Both the position numbers and the translations under genes were made by a program. From contig NZ_JAOANI010000028.1 of the NCBI RefSeq assembly GCF_025318105.1, positions 62,001 to 126,000 of the forward strand: DNA of 64,000 bases, written 5' to 3'. Under the pieces are notes generated by a model that was not told the DNA's origin, did not search any database, and saw only the letters and a program-made list of their open reading frames with translations. Origin of the DNA: Venatoribacter pacificus. GTDB taxonomy: Bacteria; Pseudomonadota; Gammaproteobacteria; Pseudomonadales; Oceanobacteraceae. Within the stretch, counting starts at the first letter, position 1, and each line of letters starts with the position of its first letter. Of this stretch, positions 25,966-35,462 are shown piece after piece.

Positions 25966-26049
25966 ACCAGTCTATTGGTTCGGTGTGTCGCGATAAATAT
26001 TCATATATGATCGAGTTTGTATCTGATTCTGATCAAATAAGAGGCGACT

Positions 26050-26940
26050 GTGGATAAACTCAATGCCATGCGCAGTTTTGTTGAAGTCGCCGCCTGCGGC
26101 AGTTTTACCGCAGCGGCTGAGCAGCTCGGCCAGAGCCGCCTGCGCATCAGCCGCGATGTACAGGAGCTGGAAGACTGGCTGCAGCTGCGCCTGTTACACC
26201 GCACCACGCGCCGGGTCAGCCTGACCACCGCCGGAGAAGAAGCGCTGCGTTACTGTGAGCGCATTCTCAGCGAAGCGGCTGAGCTGGAGAGCCGCGCGCG
26301 GCTGCACACCGCTGAGCTGGTCGGCGATATCCGTATTGCCAGCCCGATTGGCCTTGGACAAAACCTGCTGCTGGATCTGATCGACAGCTTCAGTGCTCAG
26401 CATCCGCAGGTGCGGTTTTACATGCTGTTGTCGGATAAAAACGCCCAACTGGTGGATGAGCGGGTGGATATCGCTCTGCGTTATACCGTGCAGCCCGATG
26501 ACAGTCTGATAGCCCGGCGGCTGATGGCGGTCGATTCCATGCTCTGTGCCAGCCCGGACTACCTGGCCCGTTATGGCAAGCCGGCAACACCGGCGGAGCT
26601 GGCCACGCATAATTGTCTGATTCATCTGATGCAGCAGCGCTGGCAGTTTTTACATGACGGGCAGCTGCTGGAGCAGGAGGTGAATGGCACGTTGTTTGCG
26701 AATGACATGGGCGTGCTGGTGCGTGCCGCCTGCAAGGGCATGGGCATTGCCCGGCTGCCCTGCGACCTCGGCAATCCGCTGCTGGCCAGTGGTGCGTTAC
26801 AGCCGCTGCTGGAAGCGTATCCGCTGCCGCAGCATGCGCTGTGGGCGGTATACCTGTCGCGCAGTTATCAACAACCGGTTATCCGCGCCTTTATTGATTT
26901 TGCGGCGCAGTATTGGCAGCAGGATGTGTTGCGGCCCTGA
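26050..26940 (+). CDS. LysR-family transcriptional regulator
   Basis: The 296-residue protein has the N-terminal winged helix-turn-helix (about 3-62, MRSFVEVAACGSFTAAAEQLG...) and a substrate-binding-like effector domain (about 90-290). It starts with GTG behind a GAGG ribosome site. It is of the common subgroup that controls a divergently transcribed oxidoreductase. The effector is unknown. Confidence 0.9.
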   Translation: MDKLNAMRSFVEVAACGSFTAAAEQLGQSRLRISRDVQELEDWLQLRLLHRTTRRVSLTTAGEEALRYCERILSEAAELESRARLHTAELVGDIRIASPIGLGQNLLLDLIDSFSAQHPQVRFYMLLSDKNAQLVDERVDIALRYTVQPDDSLIARRLMAVDSMLCASPDYLARYGKPATPAELATHNCLIHLMQQRWQFLHDGQLLEQEVNGTLFANDMGVLVRAACKGMGIARLPCDLGNPLLASGALQPLLEAYPLPQHALWAVYLSRSYQQPVIRAFIDFAAQYWQQDVLRP

Positions 26941-27077
26941 GTCTCCGCCTGATAAACCGATATATGCATGCTTATCGTTATTCTTATCAGCCTGATAACG
27001 AATGAGTATTGGCCGAACCGCGTCCGCTTCTTTATCGTCGAAGGAAATCAGCCGGTTAACGCACAGAGGAACACAGC

Positions 27078-28451
27078 ATGAGCGACTTGCGCAGCGAACG
27101 TGACAGCATGGGCGAGCTACAGGTACCGGCTGATGCCCTGTACGGTGCCCAGACTCAGCGCGCGATTAATAATTTTCCGGTCAGTGGTCAGACTCTGCCT
27201 GAGCCGTTTATCCGTGCATTGTTGCTGGTAAAAGCCGCAGCTGCCCGCGCCAACGGCAAGTTGGGTGAACTGGATAAAGACATCGCTGCCGCCATTGAAC
27301 AGGCCGCACAGTCGTTGCTGCAGAGCCCGGACATGATGCAGCATTTTCCGCTGGACGTATTTCAGACCGGTTCCGGCACCAGCTCCAATATGAATGCCAA
27401 CGAAGTGCTGGCCACGCTGGCCGCCCGCGCATTGCAAAAAACGGTCAGTCCGAATGATCACGTTAACGCTGGTCAGAGCAGTAACGACAGCATTCCCTCG
27501 GCGATTCATATCAGCGCCGCTTTATTATTACAGCAACAATTATTACCGGCGCTGGAGCATCTGCAAAAAATCATCGAACGCAAAGCCGCGAGCCTTGCGC
27601 ATATTGTCAAAACCGGCCGCACCCATTTAATGGATGCCATGCCGTTGCGTATGGATCAGAGCCTGAACAGCTGGGCTACGCAGATTACGCAGAATATCCA
27701 CACATTAAAAATGCAGCAGCCGGCGATTCAGTCATTGGCACAGGGCGGTACCGCCATCGGTACCGGGGTAAATGCTCATGCGCAGTTTGCCGGTGCATTC
27801 TGTGCCGAATTGTCGGTATTAACCGGCATGATTTTTACCCCGGCAGAGAATCCGTTCACCCATATAGCTACCCAGGATATTGCCGTGGCCTTGTCGGGCC
27901 AGTTAAAAACCTGTGCAGTTTCATTAATGAAAATCGCCAATGATTTACGCTGGATGAATTCCGGGCCATTGGCCGGATTGGGCGAAATTGAATTACCGGC
28001 ACTGCAACCCGGCTCGTCTATTATGCCGGGCAAAGTAAACCCGGTAATTCCTGAGGCGGTGGCGATGGTCTGTGCGCAGGTAATTGGTAACGACAGCGCG
28101 ATTACCATCGCCGGTCAGTCTGGTAATTTCGAGTTAAATGTCATGCTGCCGCTGGTGGCGCGTAATCTGTGTGAAAGTCTGAGTCTGCTGGCCAATGTCA
28201 GCCGTTTACTGGCTGATAACGCCATCAGTGGTTTTAAGGTAAACGAAGATAATCTGAATAAAGCGCTGGCACGTAACCCGATTCTGGTAACCGCATTAAA
28301 TCCGGTGATTGGTTATTTAAAAGCCGCCGACATCGCCAAACAGGCGTATAAAGAAAACCGCCCGGTGATTGATGTGGCACTGGAATATACCGATTTAAGC
28401 CGGGAAGAGCTGGAGCGTCTGCTTGATCCTAAACTGTTAACAGGTAAATGA
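27078..28451 (+). CDS. fumC: Class II fumarate hydratase
   Basis: The 457-residue enzyme interconverts fumarate and malate in the TCA cycle. The family signature GSSIMPGKVNP and the TGRTHLMDA block with its catalytic histidine are intact, and the length is normal (E. coli 467). Class II enzymes need no iron-sulphur cluster and resist oxidation. AGAGGA precedes the ATG. It faces the ast cluster; AST-pathway succinate feeds the TCA cycle, though a regulatory link is not shown. Confidence 0.93.
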   Translation: MSDLRSERDSMGELQVPADALYGAQTQRAINNFPVSGQTLPEPFIRALLLVKAAAARANGKLGELDKDIAAAIEQAAQSLLQSPDMMQHFPLDVFQTGSGTSSNMNANEVLATLAARALQKTVSPNDHVNAGQSSNDSIPSAIHISAALLLQQQLLPALEHLQKIIERKAASLAHIVKTGRTHLMDAMPLRMDQSLNSWATQITQNIHTLKMQQPAIQSLAQGGTAIGTGVNAHAQFAGAFCAELSVLTGMIFTPAENPFTHIATQDIAVALSGQLKTCAVSLMKIANDLRWMNSGPLAGLGEIELPALQPGSSIMPGKVNPVIPEAVAMVCAQVIGNDSAITIAGQSGNFELNVMLPLVARNLCESLSLLANVSRLLADNAISGFKVNEDNLNKALARNPILVTALNPVIGYLKAADIAKQAYKENRPVIDVALEYTDLSREELERLLDPKLLTGK

Positions 28452-28461
28452 GCGTTTAAAT

Positions 28462-28497
28462 CTGCGCGGTATATTCATAGCCGCGCCAGTTATTTTT
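28462..28497 (+). terminator. Probable terminator of fumC
   Basis: CTG-CGCGG (28462-28469) pairs with CCGCG-C-CAG (28481-28489), with one bulge, followed by TTATTTTT. It lies between the convergent fumC and astB. Confidence 0.5.
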
Positions 28498-28506
28498 CAG
28501 CGTTTT

Positions 28507-29901
28507 TTATGCTTGCTGAAAACTATAAAAACTTCCCAGTCCGAGCATTTGGGTCAGCTCATCCAGAGCATTCTGTGATTCATCAAACAGGGCAGGGTCG
28601 GCCAGATCGGCGGGAATTAATTCGTCGCGGTAATGACGTTTTACCCAATCCTGTAAGCTATTGATTTTTTCGTCGCTGAGCATAAAGGCCGGATTTACCG
28701 CCGCCCGTTCGTGGGCCGTTAATATCACCCGCAGACGTAAGCAGGCCGGGCCGCCGCCGTTACTCATACTCTGGCGCACATCGACAAACTGCACCTGACG
28801 GATAGGCTGGCTGTGATCGGTCCGTAGTTCATTCAGATAGGTTTTTACGGCCTGATTATCGGCGCATTCTGAAGGGGCAATTAAACACATGTTGTTCATA
28901 TCGGCGCTGCCGTCAGCGTTCATGGTGGCCAGCAACTGGCTGTTGAATAAATAACTGCTGATGGCGTCACTGAGGCTGACTTTGCTGGCCGGTACGCACA
29001 GGCTTTGCAGTGGCAGCCACTGATTTAATTCACTGAAGGCACGGTCGCGCGCTTTGTCTTCGTAAGCCTGCTCATGAAAAAACAGCACAGGCCCGTTACC
29101 GACCGCGACCACATCGTTATGAAACGCACCGGCATTAATCGCATGGCGGCTCTGCTGTAAAAAAACGGCATGGCGCAGACCGTGCTGGCGGGCGATGGCT
29201 TCGCAGGCTTCACGGCTCTGGCGTGCCGGAAAGGTCAGCGCGGCGAGGTCGGTATTGGTGTCGCGGCCATACACAAATAAGCCTACGCCGGGGCTCTGAT
29301 AATCGGCACTCAGGCGGGTGTGATTGGCCGCACCTTCGTCGGCAAAGCGGTGAATCGCCGGTAACGCCGGATGCACAGCAAAGCGTTCTTTATCAGGGAA
29401 CATGGCATTTAAGGTGGCGAAGGTTTGTTCATGTTCGATGGCGCGGTGGGCGGTGGTGATCAGGTTGGCCGGGGTAAAGTGCACCCGGCCGTCGTTGCTG
29501 TCGGCGGACGGTGTGACGGTAGCGGCATTGGCAGCCCACATCGATGAAGCGGAATACACCATCGACAGCAGCGCCGGAGATTCTTTCGCAGTGCGGTTCA
29601 GCAGCTGGTGATCGCTGCCGCTGAAGCCAAGGCGGCGCAGCACGCTCAGGTCGGGGCGCATCTGCGGTGGCATAAAGCCCTGTGGATAACCCATGTTCAG
29701 CAGCGTGCGCATTTTCTCCAGCCCCTGCAATGCCGCCTGTTTCGGACTGGAGCGGCTCAGGGCATTGCGGCTGGAGGCCAGGTTACCACTGGCCAGACCG
29801 CCGTAATGGTGAGTCGGGCCGATCAGCCCGTCAAAGTTAACTTCCTTTACGCTCTGTTGAGCCTGTTGTTCCTGTTGCGGATGGGCAGTCTGGGTGTTCA
29901 T
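28507..29901 (-). CDS. astB: N-succinylarginine dihydrolase
   Basis: This 464-residue enzyme (E. coli 447) converts N2-succinylarginine to succinylornithine, ammonia and CO2, the second step of arginine degradation by the AST route. The N terminus (NFDGLIGPTHHYGGLASGN) and the C-terminal nucleophile block NGGGPACLRLRV are diagnostic. Its ATG overlaps the end of astD by four bases, so it is translated together with it. It has an added Gln-rich N-terminal stretch of about 17 residues. Confidence 0.93.
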   Translation of the reverse strand: MNTQTAHPQQEQQAQQSVKEVNFDGLIGPTHHYGGLASGNLASSRNALSRSSPKQAALQGLEKMRTLLNMGYPQGFMPPQMRPDLSVLRRLGFSGSDHQLLNRTAKESPALLSMVYSASSMWAANAATVTPSADSNDGRVHFTPANLITTAHRAIEHEQTFATLNAMFPDKERFAVHPALPAIHRFADEGAANHTRLSADYQSPGVGLFVYGRDTNTDLAALTFPARQSREACEAIARQHGLRHAVFLQQSRHAINAGAFHNDVVAVGNGPVLFFHEQAYEDKARDRAFSELNQWLPLQSLCVPASKVSLSDAISSYLFNSQLLATMNADGSADMNNMCLIAPSECADNQAVKTYLNELRTDHSQPIRQVQFVDVRQSMSNGGGPACLRLRVILTAHERAAVNPAFMLSDEKINSLQDWVKRHYRDELIPADLADPALFDESQNALDELTQMLGLGSFYSFQQA

Positions 29902-31340
29902 GGACGGAAACCTGTACCTGAAGGGGAAACGTAATCGTGGGTTAACGGGCCAGTGCTGATGGCCTGTGGCCAGGCGCAGTAATCGGCGGCATAGAAGGCG
30001 CTGGGGCGGTGGTTGCCACTGGCACCGATACCGCCGAACGGCAGTGCGCTGGAGGCTCCGGCGGTCGGTGCGTTGATGCTGATCACCCCGGCACGGATCT
30101 GCGCGCGGAACTGTTGTTGCTGTTGTGGATCATCGCTGATTAAACCAGCGGCCAGACCAAAGCGGCTGTTATTGGCCAGCTGGATGGCGTCGTCAAAGCG
30201 GGGTGTGCGGTACAGCTGTAGCAGCGGGCCGAACCATTCTTCATCCGGCGCGGGCTGCGCGCCGGTCATATCGATCAGCCCTGGCGACAGTAAAAAACCG
30301 GCGCTGCCAATGGCGCTCATACTCAGTAATGCTTTACCGCCGAGGCTGATTAACTGTTGTTGCGCGGCCAGCAATTGCTGCTGCGCACGGGCGCTGATTA
30401 CCGGCCCGTAAAACGCCTGCTCATCGCCCTTTGGTTGCAGAATCAGCCGTGCGCAGAGCGCCAGCAGTGCCTGAACTATGGCGTCAGTTTGTGCTTCTGT
30501 CCCCGTCAGAATCAGGCGTCGGGCACAGGTGCAGCGTTGTCCGGCGCTGATAAAGGCGCTGCGTACAATCAGCTCGGCGGCGTGTTGCGCATGCACATTG
30601 CCATCGACAATTAACGGATTGTTGCCACCCATCTCCAGCGCCAGCAAAACTTCCGGACGGCCGCCAAACTGCCTGTGCAGCAGGCGCCCGGTATTGGAGG
30701 AACCGGTAAACAGCAGGCCATCAATCGGCTGCTGCGCCAGAGCTTCGCCAACCGCACGCCCGCCCTGCAGCAGATTCAGTACGCCCGCGGGCAGACCGGC
30801 GGCCTGCCACAGTTCTGCGGTTTTTTCGGCGCATAATGGCGTCTCTTCACTGGGTTTAAAGACCAGGGAATTGCCCGCCAGCAGCGCCGGAACAATATGG
30901 CCATTGGGCAGGTGGCCGGGAAAATTATAAGGGCCGAATACGGCCATCACGCCGTGGGCATGATGCTGCAGACCGGGCTGGTCGTTGCCGGTGCGCTGCT
31001 GACAGGCGCGGATGCTGATATCAACCTTGTTGATCATGGCGCTGACTTCGGTCAGGGCTTCCCAGTGTGGCTTGCCGGTTTCCAGGCTGATGGTGCCGGC
31101 CAAAGCGTCTTGTTGCTGCTGTAGCTGTGCGGCAAAGGCCTGCAGTATCTGCAGGCGCGGCTCAAAACCCAGAGCGGCCCAGGCCGGTTGGGCGGTGCGG
31201 GCGGCGGCAACGGCAGCAACAACCTGAGCGGCGCTGGCGCTGGCTTTACGCCAGACCGGTGTGGCGTCGGCCGGGTTTAAGGATTCAAACTCCGGGCCTT
31301 CGCCCGCAAGCCACTGACCATTGATTAACAGGCTCATCAT
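29898..31340 (-). CDS. astD: Succinylglutamate semialdehyde dehydrogenase
   Basis: The 480-residue NAD-dependent aldehyde dehydrogenase oxidises N-succinylglutamate semialdehyde to succinylglutamate, the fourth AST step. Landmarks are FTGSSNTG (NAD site), LEMGGNN, and the catalytic cysteine in GQRCTCARR. It overlaps astB and astA by four bases at each end, as usual for ast operons. Confidence 0.93.
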   Translation of the reverse strand: MMSLLINGQWLAGEGPEFESLNPADATPVWRKASASAAQVVAAVAAARTAQPAWAALGFEPRLQILQAFAAQLQQQQDALAGTISLETGKPHWEALTEVSAMINKVDISIRACQQRTGNDQPGLQHHAHGVMAVFGPYNFPGHLPNGHIVPALLAGNSLVFKPSEETPLCAEKTAELWQAAGLPAGVLNLLQGGRAVGEALAQQPIDGLLFTGSSNTGRLLHRQFGGRPEVLLALEMGGNNPLIVDGNVHAQHAAELIVRSAFISAGQRCTCARRLILTGTEAQTDAIVQALLALCARLILQPKGDEQAFYGPVISARAQQQLLAAQQQLISLGGKALLSMSAIGSAGFLLSPGLIDMTGAQPAPDEEWFGPLLQLYRTPRFDDAIQLANNSRFGLAAGLISDDPQQQQQFRAQIRAGVISINAPTAGASSALPFGGIGASGNHRPSAFYAADYCAWPQAISTGPLTHDYVSPSGTGFRP

Positions 31341-32404
31341 GCCCCCAGTTGTTCCGGGATAAAGGCCAGTGGCTGGCCGGGTTGTACGCCGAGATGGCCC
31401 AGAGCGCTGGCGCTCAGCGCCAGTCGCTGCTGGCCGTTTTGCGCTATCAGCTGTCCATGTTGGGAAATCAGCTGTGCTTCGGTACAGATCACGCGGAACT
31501 GCTGCCAGCTGGGGTTGGCGATGATCAGTGACTGACTGTCATCGGCGTCTTCATCGTCGCTGGTGTCGGCGCAGAGTGCGCTGCTCAGCTGGCGGATAGC
31601 GCGTACGCTGCGGATATTACTCAGCTCGGCGCGCATCAATGGCCCGGCGTCGAAGATATCCACCACCCGGTCGTAGCTGAAACCTTCCAGCTCCAGCAGT
31701 TGTTTGGCGCGCCGGCCGGCGTCGGCGGGTTTGCCGATAACGGCTTGGGCCGCTTCCGGCAGCAGGCTGGTATAGATCGGGTATTTGGGCATCAGCTCGG
31801 TAATAAACTGATTAGAGCCGATGCCGCACAGGGTGTCGGCCTCATCGAATTCCATCTGAAAAAAGTGGCGGCCAATGGCATCCCAGAACGGGCTGTTGCC
31901 CTGTTCGTCGGTCCAGCCGCGCAGCTCGGCGATAACCGACTCGGCAAAGCGTCCGGCAAACAGCCCCATCAGCAGGTAGCGCGAACGCGCCAGCCAGTGG
32001 CCGTTGCCGCGGTAAGCCGGATCAAGAAACAAGGTGCCGACTTCGGAGCAGTCGGTGTAGTCGTTGGTCAGGTGCAGCAGCTGGCTGCGGACCTGTTTGT
32101 TCAGCGAGTGGGAATGGTGGGTCAGGCTCATCAGCCGGTAGGCATAGAATGCCTGACGCGCACCGGTCATGGCGTGTACGCCGGCGGTGCCGACCACCTT
32201 GTTGTGGCGGCTGTCTTCCATTACCAGAAAAAAGAAGTCGTCGCGGTGTTTGTCCTGGCGGTCGAAGCTGTCACAGGACAGCCGAATCCGGTCGAGCAGG
32301 GCGCCTTCGTCCTGTGGCAGAGAGGTCATACCTTCACCGGCTTTTTCTGCCAGCTCCAGCAGGTCGTGTACATCAGCGGCGATGGCCGGCCGGACAATCA
32401 GCAT
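31337..32404 (-). CDS. astA: Arginine N-succinyltransferase
   Basis: The 355-residue enzyme (E. coli 344) transfers succinyl from succinyl-CoA to arginine, the first AST step. It belongs to the acyltransferase family that also includes AruF/AruG, with blocks LFLDPAYRGNGHW (acetyl-CoA-type site) and FFQMEFDEAD. Only one copy is present, not the AruF-AruG pair of pseudomonads. A MITE-like element starts 20 bp upstream of its ATG, between it and the M20 gene, so its expression from an upstream promoter must cross that element. Confidence 0.92.
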   Translation of the reverse strand: MLIVRPAIAADVHDLLELAEKAGEGMTSLPQDEGALLDRIRLSCDSFDRQDKHRDDFFFLVMEDSRHNKVVGTAGVHAMTGARQAFYAYRLMSLTHHSHSLNKQVRSQLLHLTNDYTDCSEVGTLFLDPAYRGNGHWLARSRYLLMGLFAGRFAESVIAELRGWTDEQGNSPFWDAIGRHFFQMEFDEADTLCGIGSNQFITELMPKYPIYTSLLPEAAQAVIGKPADAGRRAKQLLELEGFSYDRVVDIFDAGPLMRAELSNIRSVRAIRQLSSALCADTSDDEDADDSQSLIIANPSWQQFRVICTEAQLISQHGQLIAQNGQQRLALSASALGHLGVQPGQPLAFIPEQLGA

Positions 32405-32423
32405 AAGGCAGGGTTCTCCTTGT

Positions 32424-32691
32424 TAGGGCCTGTTAACACTAATTAAACAGGCCTGTTATTAGCTAAAAATTCCTCAGGCAAGGCGCTGAGAGTGTGGCCT
32501 AACGGGTTAAGCGAACGAACAGCAACGCTGGATGAGGAATTTTTAGCCATAACCCTTCGGACTGAGGCCAGTTTTCCCCATTAACGCCGTCATTCGTCAT
32601 TCATTTAGCCCGCTAATATCACTCCTCTTTCCTTGTTCTGAGAAAAACTGGCTCTCAGCAGGCCGGATTCACTTAGTGTTAACATGCCCTA
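32424..32691. mobile_element. 268-bp MITE-like element between astA and the M20 gene
   Basis: Terminal inverted repeats TAGGGCCTGTTAACACTAA (32424-32442) and its inverse at 32673-32691 match at 18 of 19 positions, and both ends carry TA, compatible with a TA target duplication. A second, perfect 15-bp inverted repeat lies inside (32462-32476 with 32533-32547). No protein is encoded. Its right end forms the last codons and stop of the M20 hydrolase gene. Confidence 0.8.
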
Positions 32692-33914
32692 GGTTGAGAC
32701 AGCTTCTGTTGAATCAGCTTTTCGATAAAGACCACCGTCAGCGCCGCGCGTTCGGCAAAACTGTCGGTGCAGGCGTATTCCTGTTCGGTATGAATATTGG
32801 CACCGCGCACTCCGAGGGTATCGATATTGGCAAGCCCGGCGGCGGCCAGATTATTGCCCTCGCAGCAGCCGCCGGTGGCAACCCAGCGGATATCCAGACC
32901 CAGCTCAGCACCGCATTCATGCAGCAGGCTGAACAGCGCCTGCTGGCGCTCGTTCATCGGCTTGGGCGGGCGGTTAAAGTGGCCGTGCAGGGTCAGCTCA
33001 CAGCCACTGCTGGCCTGCACTTTTTGCACGATCTGCTGCATCTGTTGTTCAAGTACGGCCATCTGTGAGGCTTCATCCATGCGGACATTAAAACGGCAGA
33101 TGCATTGATCCGGTACCACATTTACCGCACCGCCACCGCTGATCTGGCCAATGTTGACGGTGATGCCCTGCTGCTGATCGCTGAGCTGTGCCAGCAGCCG
33201 TGCGGCATCGGCAATGGCCAGTACGGCATTGCGGCCGGAAAAGAAATCGCGTCCGGCATGGGTGCTCTGGCCACGGGCGCTGAGGGTAAAATTGCCGCTG
33301 CCTTTGCGCGCTCCGGCCAGCGTGCCGTCTTCCAGCGCCGGTTCGTAGGTCATGCCGACATGGGCCTGAGTTGCCAGTTCGGCCAATACTGGTGCAGACG
33401 ATGGTGAGCCGATTTCTTCGTCGGGGGAGATGGCGAGGGTAAAACCAAAGTGATCTTTTAATGGCGACTGCTGCAGCCAGTGCAGGGCTTCGGCCAGCAT
33501 CACCAGTCCGCCTTTCATATCGGCGGTGCCGGGGCCGTGCAGGCGGTTAGCGCGGATTTCGCATTGGTTAAACGCGCTGTTGGCCGGAAAGACGGTGTCG
33601 CTGTGGCCGGTAAACAGAATCTGCAATGGGGCGTTGGGGCGGGCGCGGAAGATCTGCATTGGTGCACAGGGGGATTCGAGCAGGCTGCCGTTGCCGGCAA
33701 TCTGGCTGAGGGGCGTCAGTTCACGGTATTCCACCGTATCGGATAGCGGCGCAAACAGCTGATGCAGGCCAGCCTGAACCTGGCGGATGCCGCTCAGATG
33801 GCGGCTGCCGGAGTTGATTTCACATAACGCCCGCAGAGTATCGATCATACTGCCGGTGCGGGCTTCCAGTGCGGCCAGCAGCGCCTGCCGCTCAGCATTG
33901 CCTGTGAGGGGCAT
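32679..33914 (-). CDS. M20-family metallohydrolase (carboxypeptidase G2-like)
   Basis: The 411-residue enzyme has the dinuclear-zinc M20 motifs in order: TGHSDTVF (His and catalytic Asp), GPGTADMKGG (bridging Asp), SPDEEIGS (catalytic Glu pair), a later EPALEDG and a final IHTEQEY histidine. A dimerisation domain lies between (about 180-300). Family members cut amide bonds of N-acyl or gamma-glutamyl amino acids. It heads the ast gene row; no astE is nearby, so it may remove succinate from succinylglutamate. The ATG at 33914 is behind AAGGAGG; an ATG five codons upstream overlaps that site. The last codons and the stop fall in the MITE, so the original C terminus was different. Confidence 0.8.
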   Translation of the reverse strand: MPLTGNAERQALLAALEARTGSMIDTLRALCEINSGSRHLSGIRQVQAGLHQLFAPLSDTVEYRELTPLSQIAGNGSLLESPCAPMQIFRARPNAPLQILFTGHSDTVFPANSAFNQCEIRANRLHGPGTADMKGGLVMLAEALHWLQQSPLKDHFGFTLAISPDEEIGSPSSAPVLAELATQAHVGMTYEPALEDGTLAGARKGSGNFTLSARGQSTHAGRDFFSGRNAVLAIADAARLLAQLSDQQQGITVNIGQISGGGAVNVVPDQCICRFNVRMDEASQMAVLEQQMQQIVQKVQASSGCELTLHGHFNRPPKPMNERQQALFSLLHECGAELGLDIRWVATGGCCEGNNLAAAGLANIDTLGVRGANIHTEQEYACTDSFAERAALTVVFIEKLIQQKLSQPRAC

Positions 33915-33979
33915 ATACGCCTCCTTCATTCGTTCTGTGACAGGTATAGCATTAACGCATCGGCAATGACCATTACCGC

Positions 33980-34007
33980 AATCCGTTTACTTTCTCAGAA
34001 GCGGATT
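33980..34007. promoter_or_regulatory. Inverted repeat in the divergent ast/aminotransferase region
   Basis: AATCCGTTT (33980-33988) and AAGCGGATT (33999-34007) pair at eight of nine positions around a ten-base spacer. It is a candidate operator for both directions. It does not look like an ArgR box. Confidence 0.35.
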
Positions 34008-34073
34008 ACACTGAAAATACAGCCTGACCGGTTTGTCTGTTTTTATGCGCTTTAAAAATTAAAGGAGTGCCTT

Positions 34074-35462
34074 ATGGACGATTCTGACCTGAAAAAGCTG
34101 ATCGCTGAGGATGCGGACGTGATATTGCATCCGGCATCATCCATCAGCGCATTGCTCAGCAATGGCCCGCAGATGATCTGCGCCGCCGATGGCTGCATGA
34201 TCGAAGACGCGCAGGGGCGGCGTTATCTGGATGCGGTGGGCGGACTCTGGTGTGTGAATGCCGGTTATGGCCGTGCCGAGCTGGCGCAGGCGATGAAAGA
34301 GGCCGCAGAAAAACTCAGCTATTACCACACCTTCAGCAATGCCTCGAACCCCTGGCAGGTGCAACTGGCGGAAAAGCTGCTGAGTATTGCGCCGGCCGGA
34401 TTGGGTAAAGTCTTTTTTGGCAGTGGCGGCAGCGATGCCAACGACACGCTGATTAAAATCGCCTGGCATTATCATGCGCTGCGCGGCCAGCATAAAAAAA
34501 TTAAAGTCATCGCCCGTCAGCAGGCGTATCACGGTACGTCGGTCAGTACCGCCAGCCTGACCGGGCTGGGTGGATTTCATAAAGAATTTCCGCTGCCGCT
34601 GGATTTTGTGCTGCGGGTGGAGTGTCCGCATTTTTACACCCGCGCTTTGCCCGGTGAAGACGAAGCGCAATTCTGTGAGCGTTTAATTGACGAAATACGG
34701 CAGTTAATTAACACCACCGGGGCCGAGAATATTGCCGCTTTTTTTGCCGAACCGATTCACGCCGCCGGTGGCATTATCGAGCCGCCTGCCGGTTATTATC
34801 AAAAGCTTAAAGCGCTGCTGGCTGAGCACGATATTTTACTGGTCGCCGACGAAGTTGTGTGCGGTTATGGCCGGCTGGGCAGCTGGTTTGGTTCACCCCT
34901 GCTGGGCCTTGAGCCGGATATGATGGCCACGGCCAAAGGTCTGACCAGTGGCTATTTTCCGATGTCGGCGGCCTTTATTACCAATGAGGTCTGGCAGGTT
35001 CTGAAACAGGGTTCCGATAAACTCGGCGCCTTTTCCCACGGCTATACCTATTCCGGCCATCCGGTCGGTGCGGCGGTGGCACTGGCGAATATTGAGTTGC
35101 TGGAGCGCGAAGGGCTGGTGGATAAAGCGCGGGAAAACGGTGCTTATCTGCATCAGCGTCTGCACGATGTTTTAGACAGCAACCCTTATGTCGGTGAAAT
35201 CCGCGGTCGCGGTTTACTCGCCGGGGTGCAGCTGGTGGCTGATAAAGCGCAGAGGAGGTTACCGGATGCCGGTGATAAATGGCCACTTAAAGTCAGTAAT
35301 GCGGTACGCGAACTGGGCGTTATTGTACGGCCACTACCCAGTGTGGCAACGCTGGCTATTTCGCCGCCGTTAACCATCTCGTGCGAACAGATTGATACCC
35401 TGGTGATGGCATTACAGACGGCGATTAACCAACAGTTGGCGCCGCTGTCTGAGGTTCCTTAA
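34074..35462 (+). CDS. Class III (omega-amino acid/polyamine) aminotransferase
   Basis: The 462-residue PLP enzyme has GSGGSDAND (116-124, phosphate binding), the Asp259-Glu260 pair that contacts the PLP ring nitrogen, and PLP-lysine Lys288 in TAKGLTSGY. It resembles SpuC-type putrescine/omega-amino acid:pyruvate aminotransferases, and its length is 50 residues more than succinylornithine transaminase AstC (about 406). It is divergent from the M20/ast row, so it may take part in arginine or polyamine use, or stand in for AstC. AAAGGAG precedes the ATG. Confidence 0.85.
   Translation: MDDSDLKKLIAEDADVILHPASSISALLSNGPQMICAADGCMIEDAQGRRYLDAVGGLWCVNAGYGRAELAQAMKEAAEKLSYYHTFSNASNPWQVQLAEKLLSIAPAGLGKVFFGSGGSDANDTLIKIAWHYHALRGQHKKIKVIARQQAYHGTSVSTASLTGLGGFHKEFPLPLDFVLRVECPHFYTRALPGEDEAQFCERLIDEIRQLINTTGAENIAAFFAEPIHAAGGIIEPPAGYYQKLKALLAEHDILLVADEVVCGYGRLGSWFGSPLLGLEPDMMATAKGLTSGYFPMSAAFITNEVWQVLKQGSDKLGAFSHGYTYSGHPVGAAVALANIELLEREGLVDKARENGAYLHQRLHDVLDSNPYVGEIRGRGLLAGVQLVADKAQRRLPDAGDKWPLKVSNAVRELGVIVRPLPSVATLAISPPLTISCEQIDTLVMALQTAINQQLAPLSEVP

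Noticed and set aside
30013..32446. Long plus-strand frames opposite astD and astA
   Set aside because: They mirror the codon periodicity of the ast genes on the other strand and have no family match that I can recognise.
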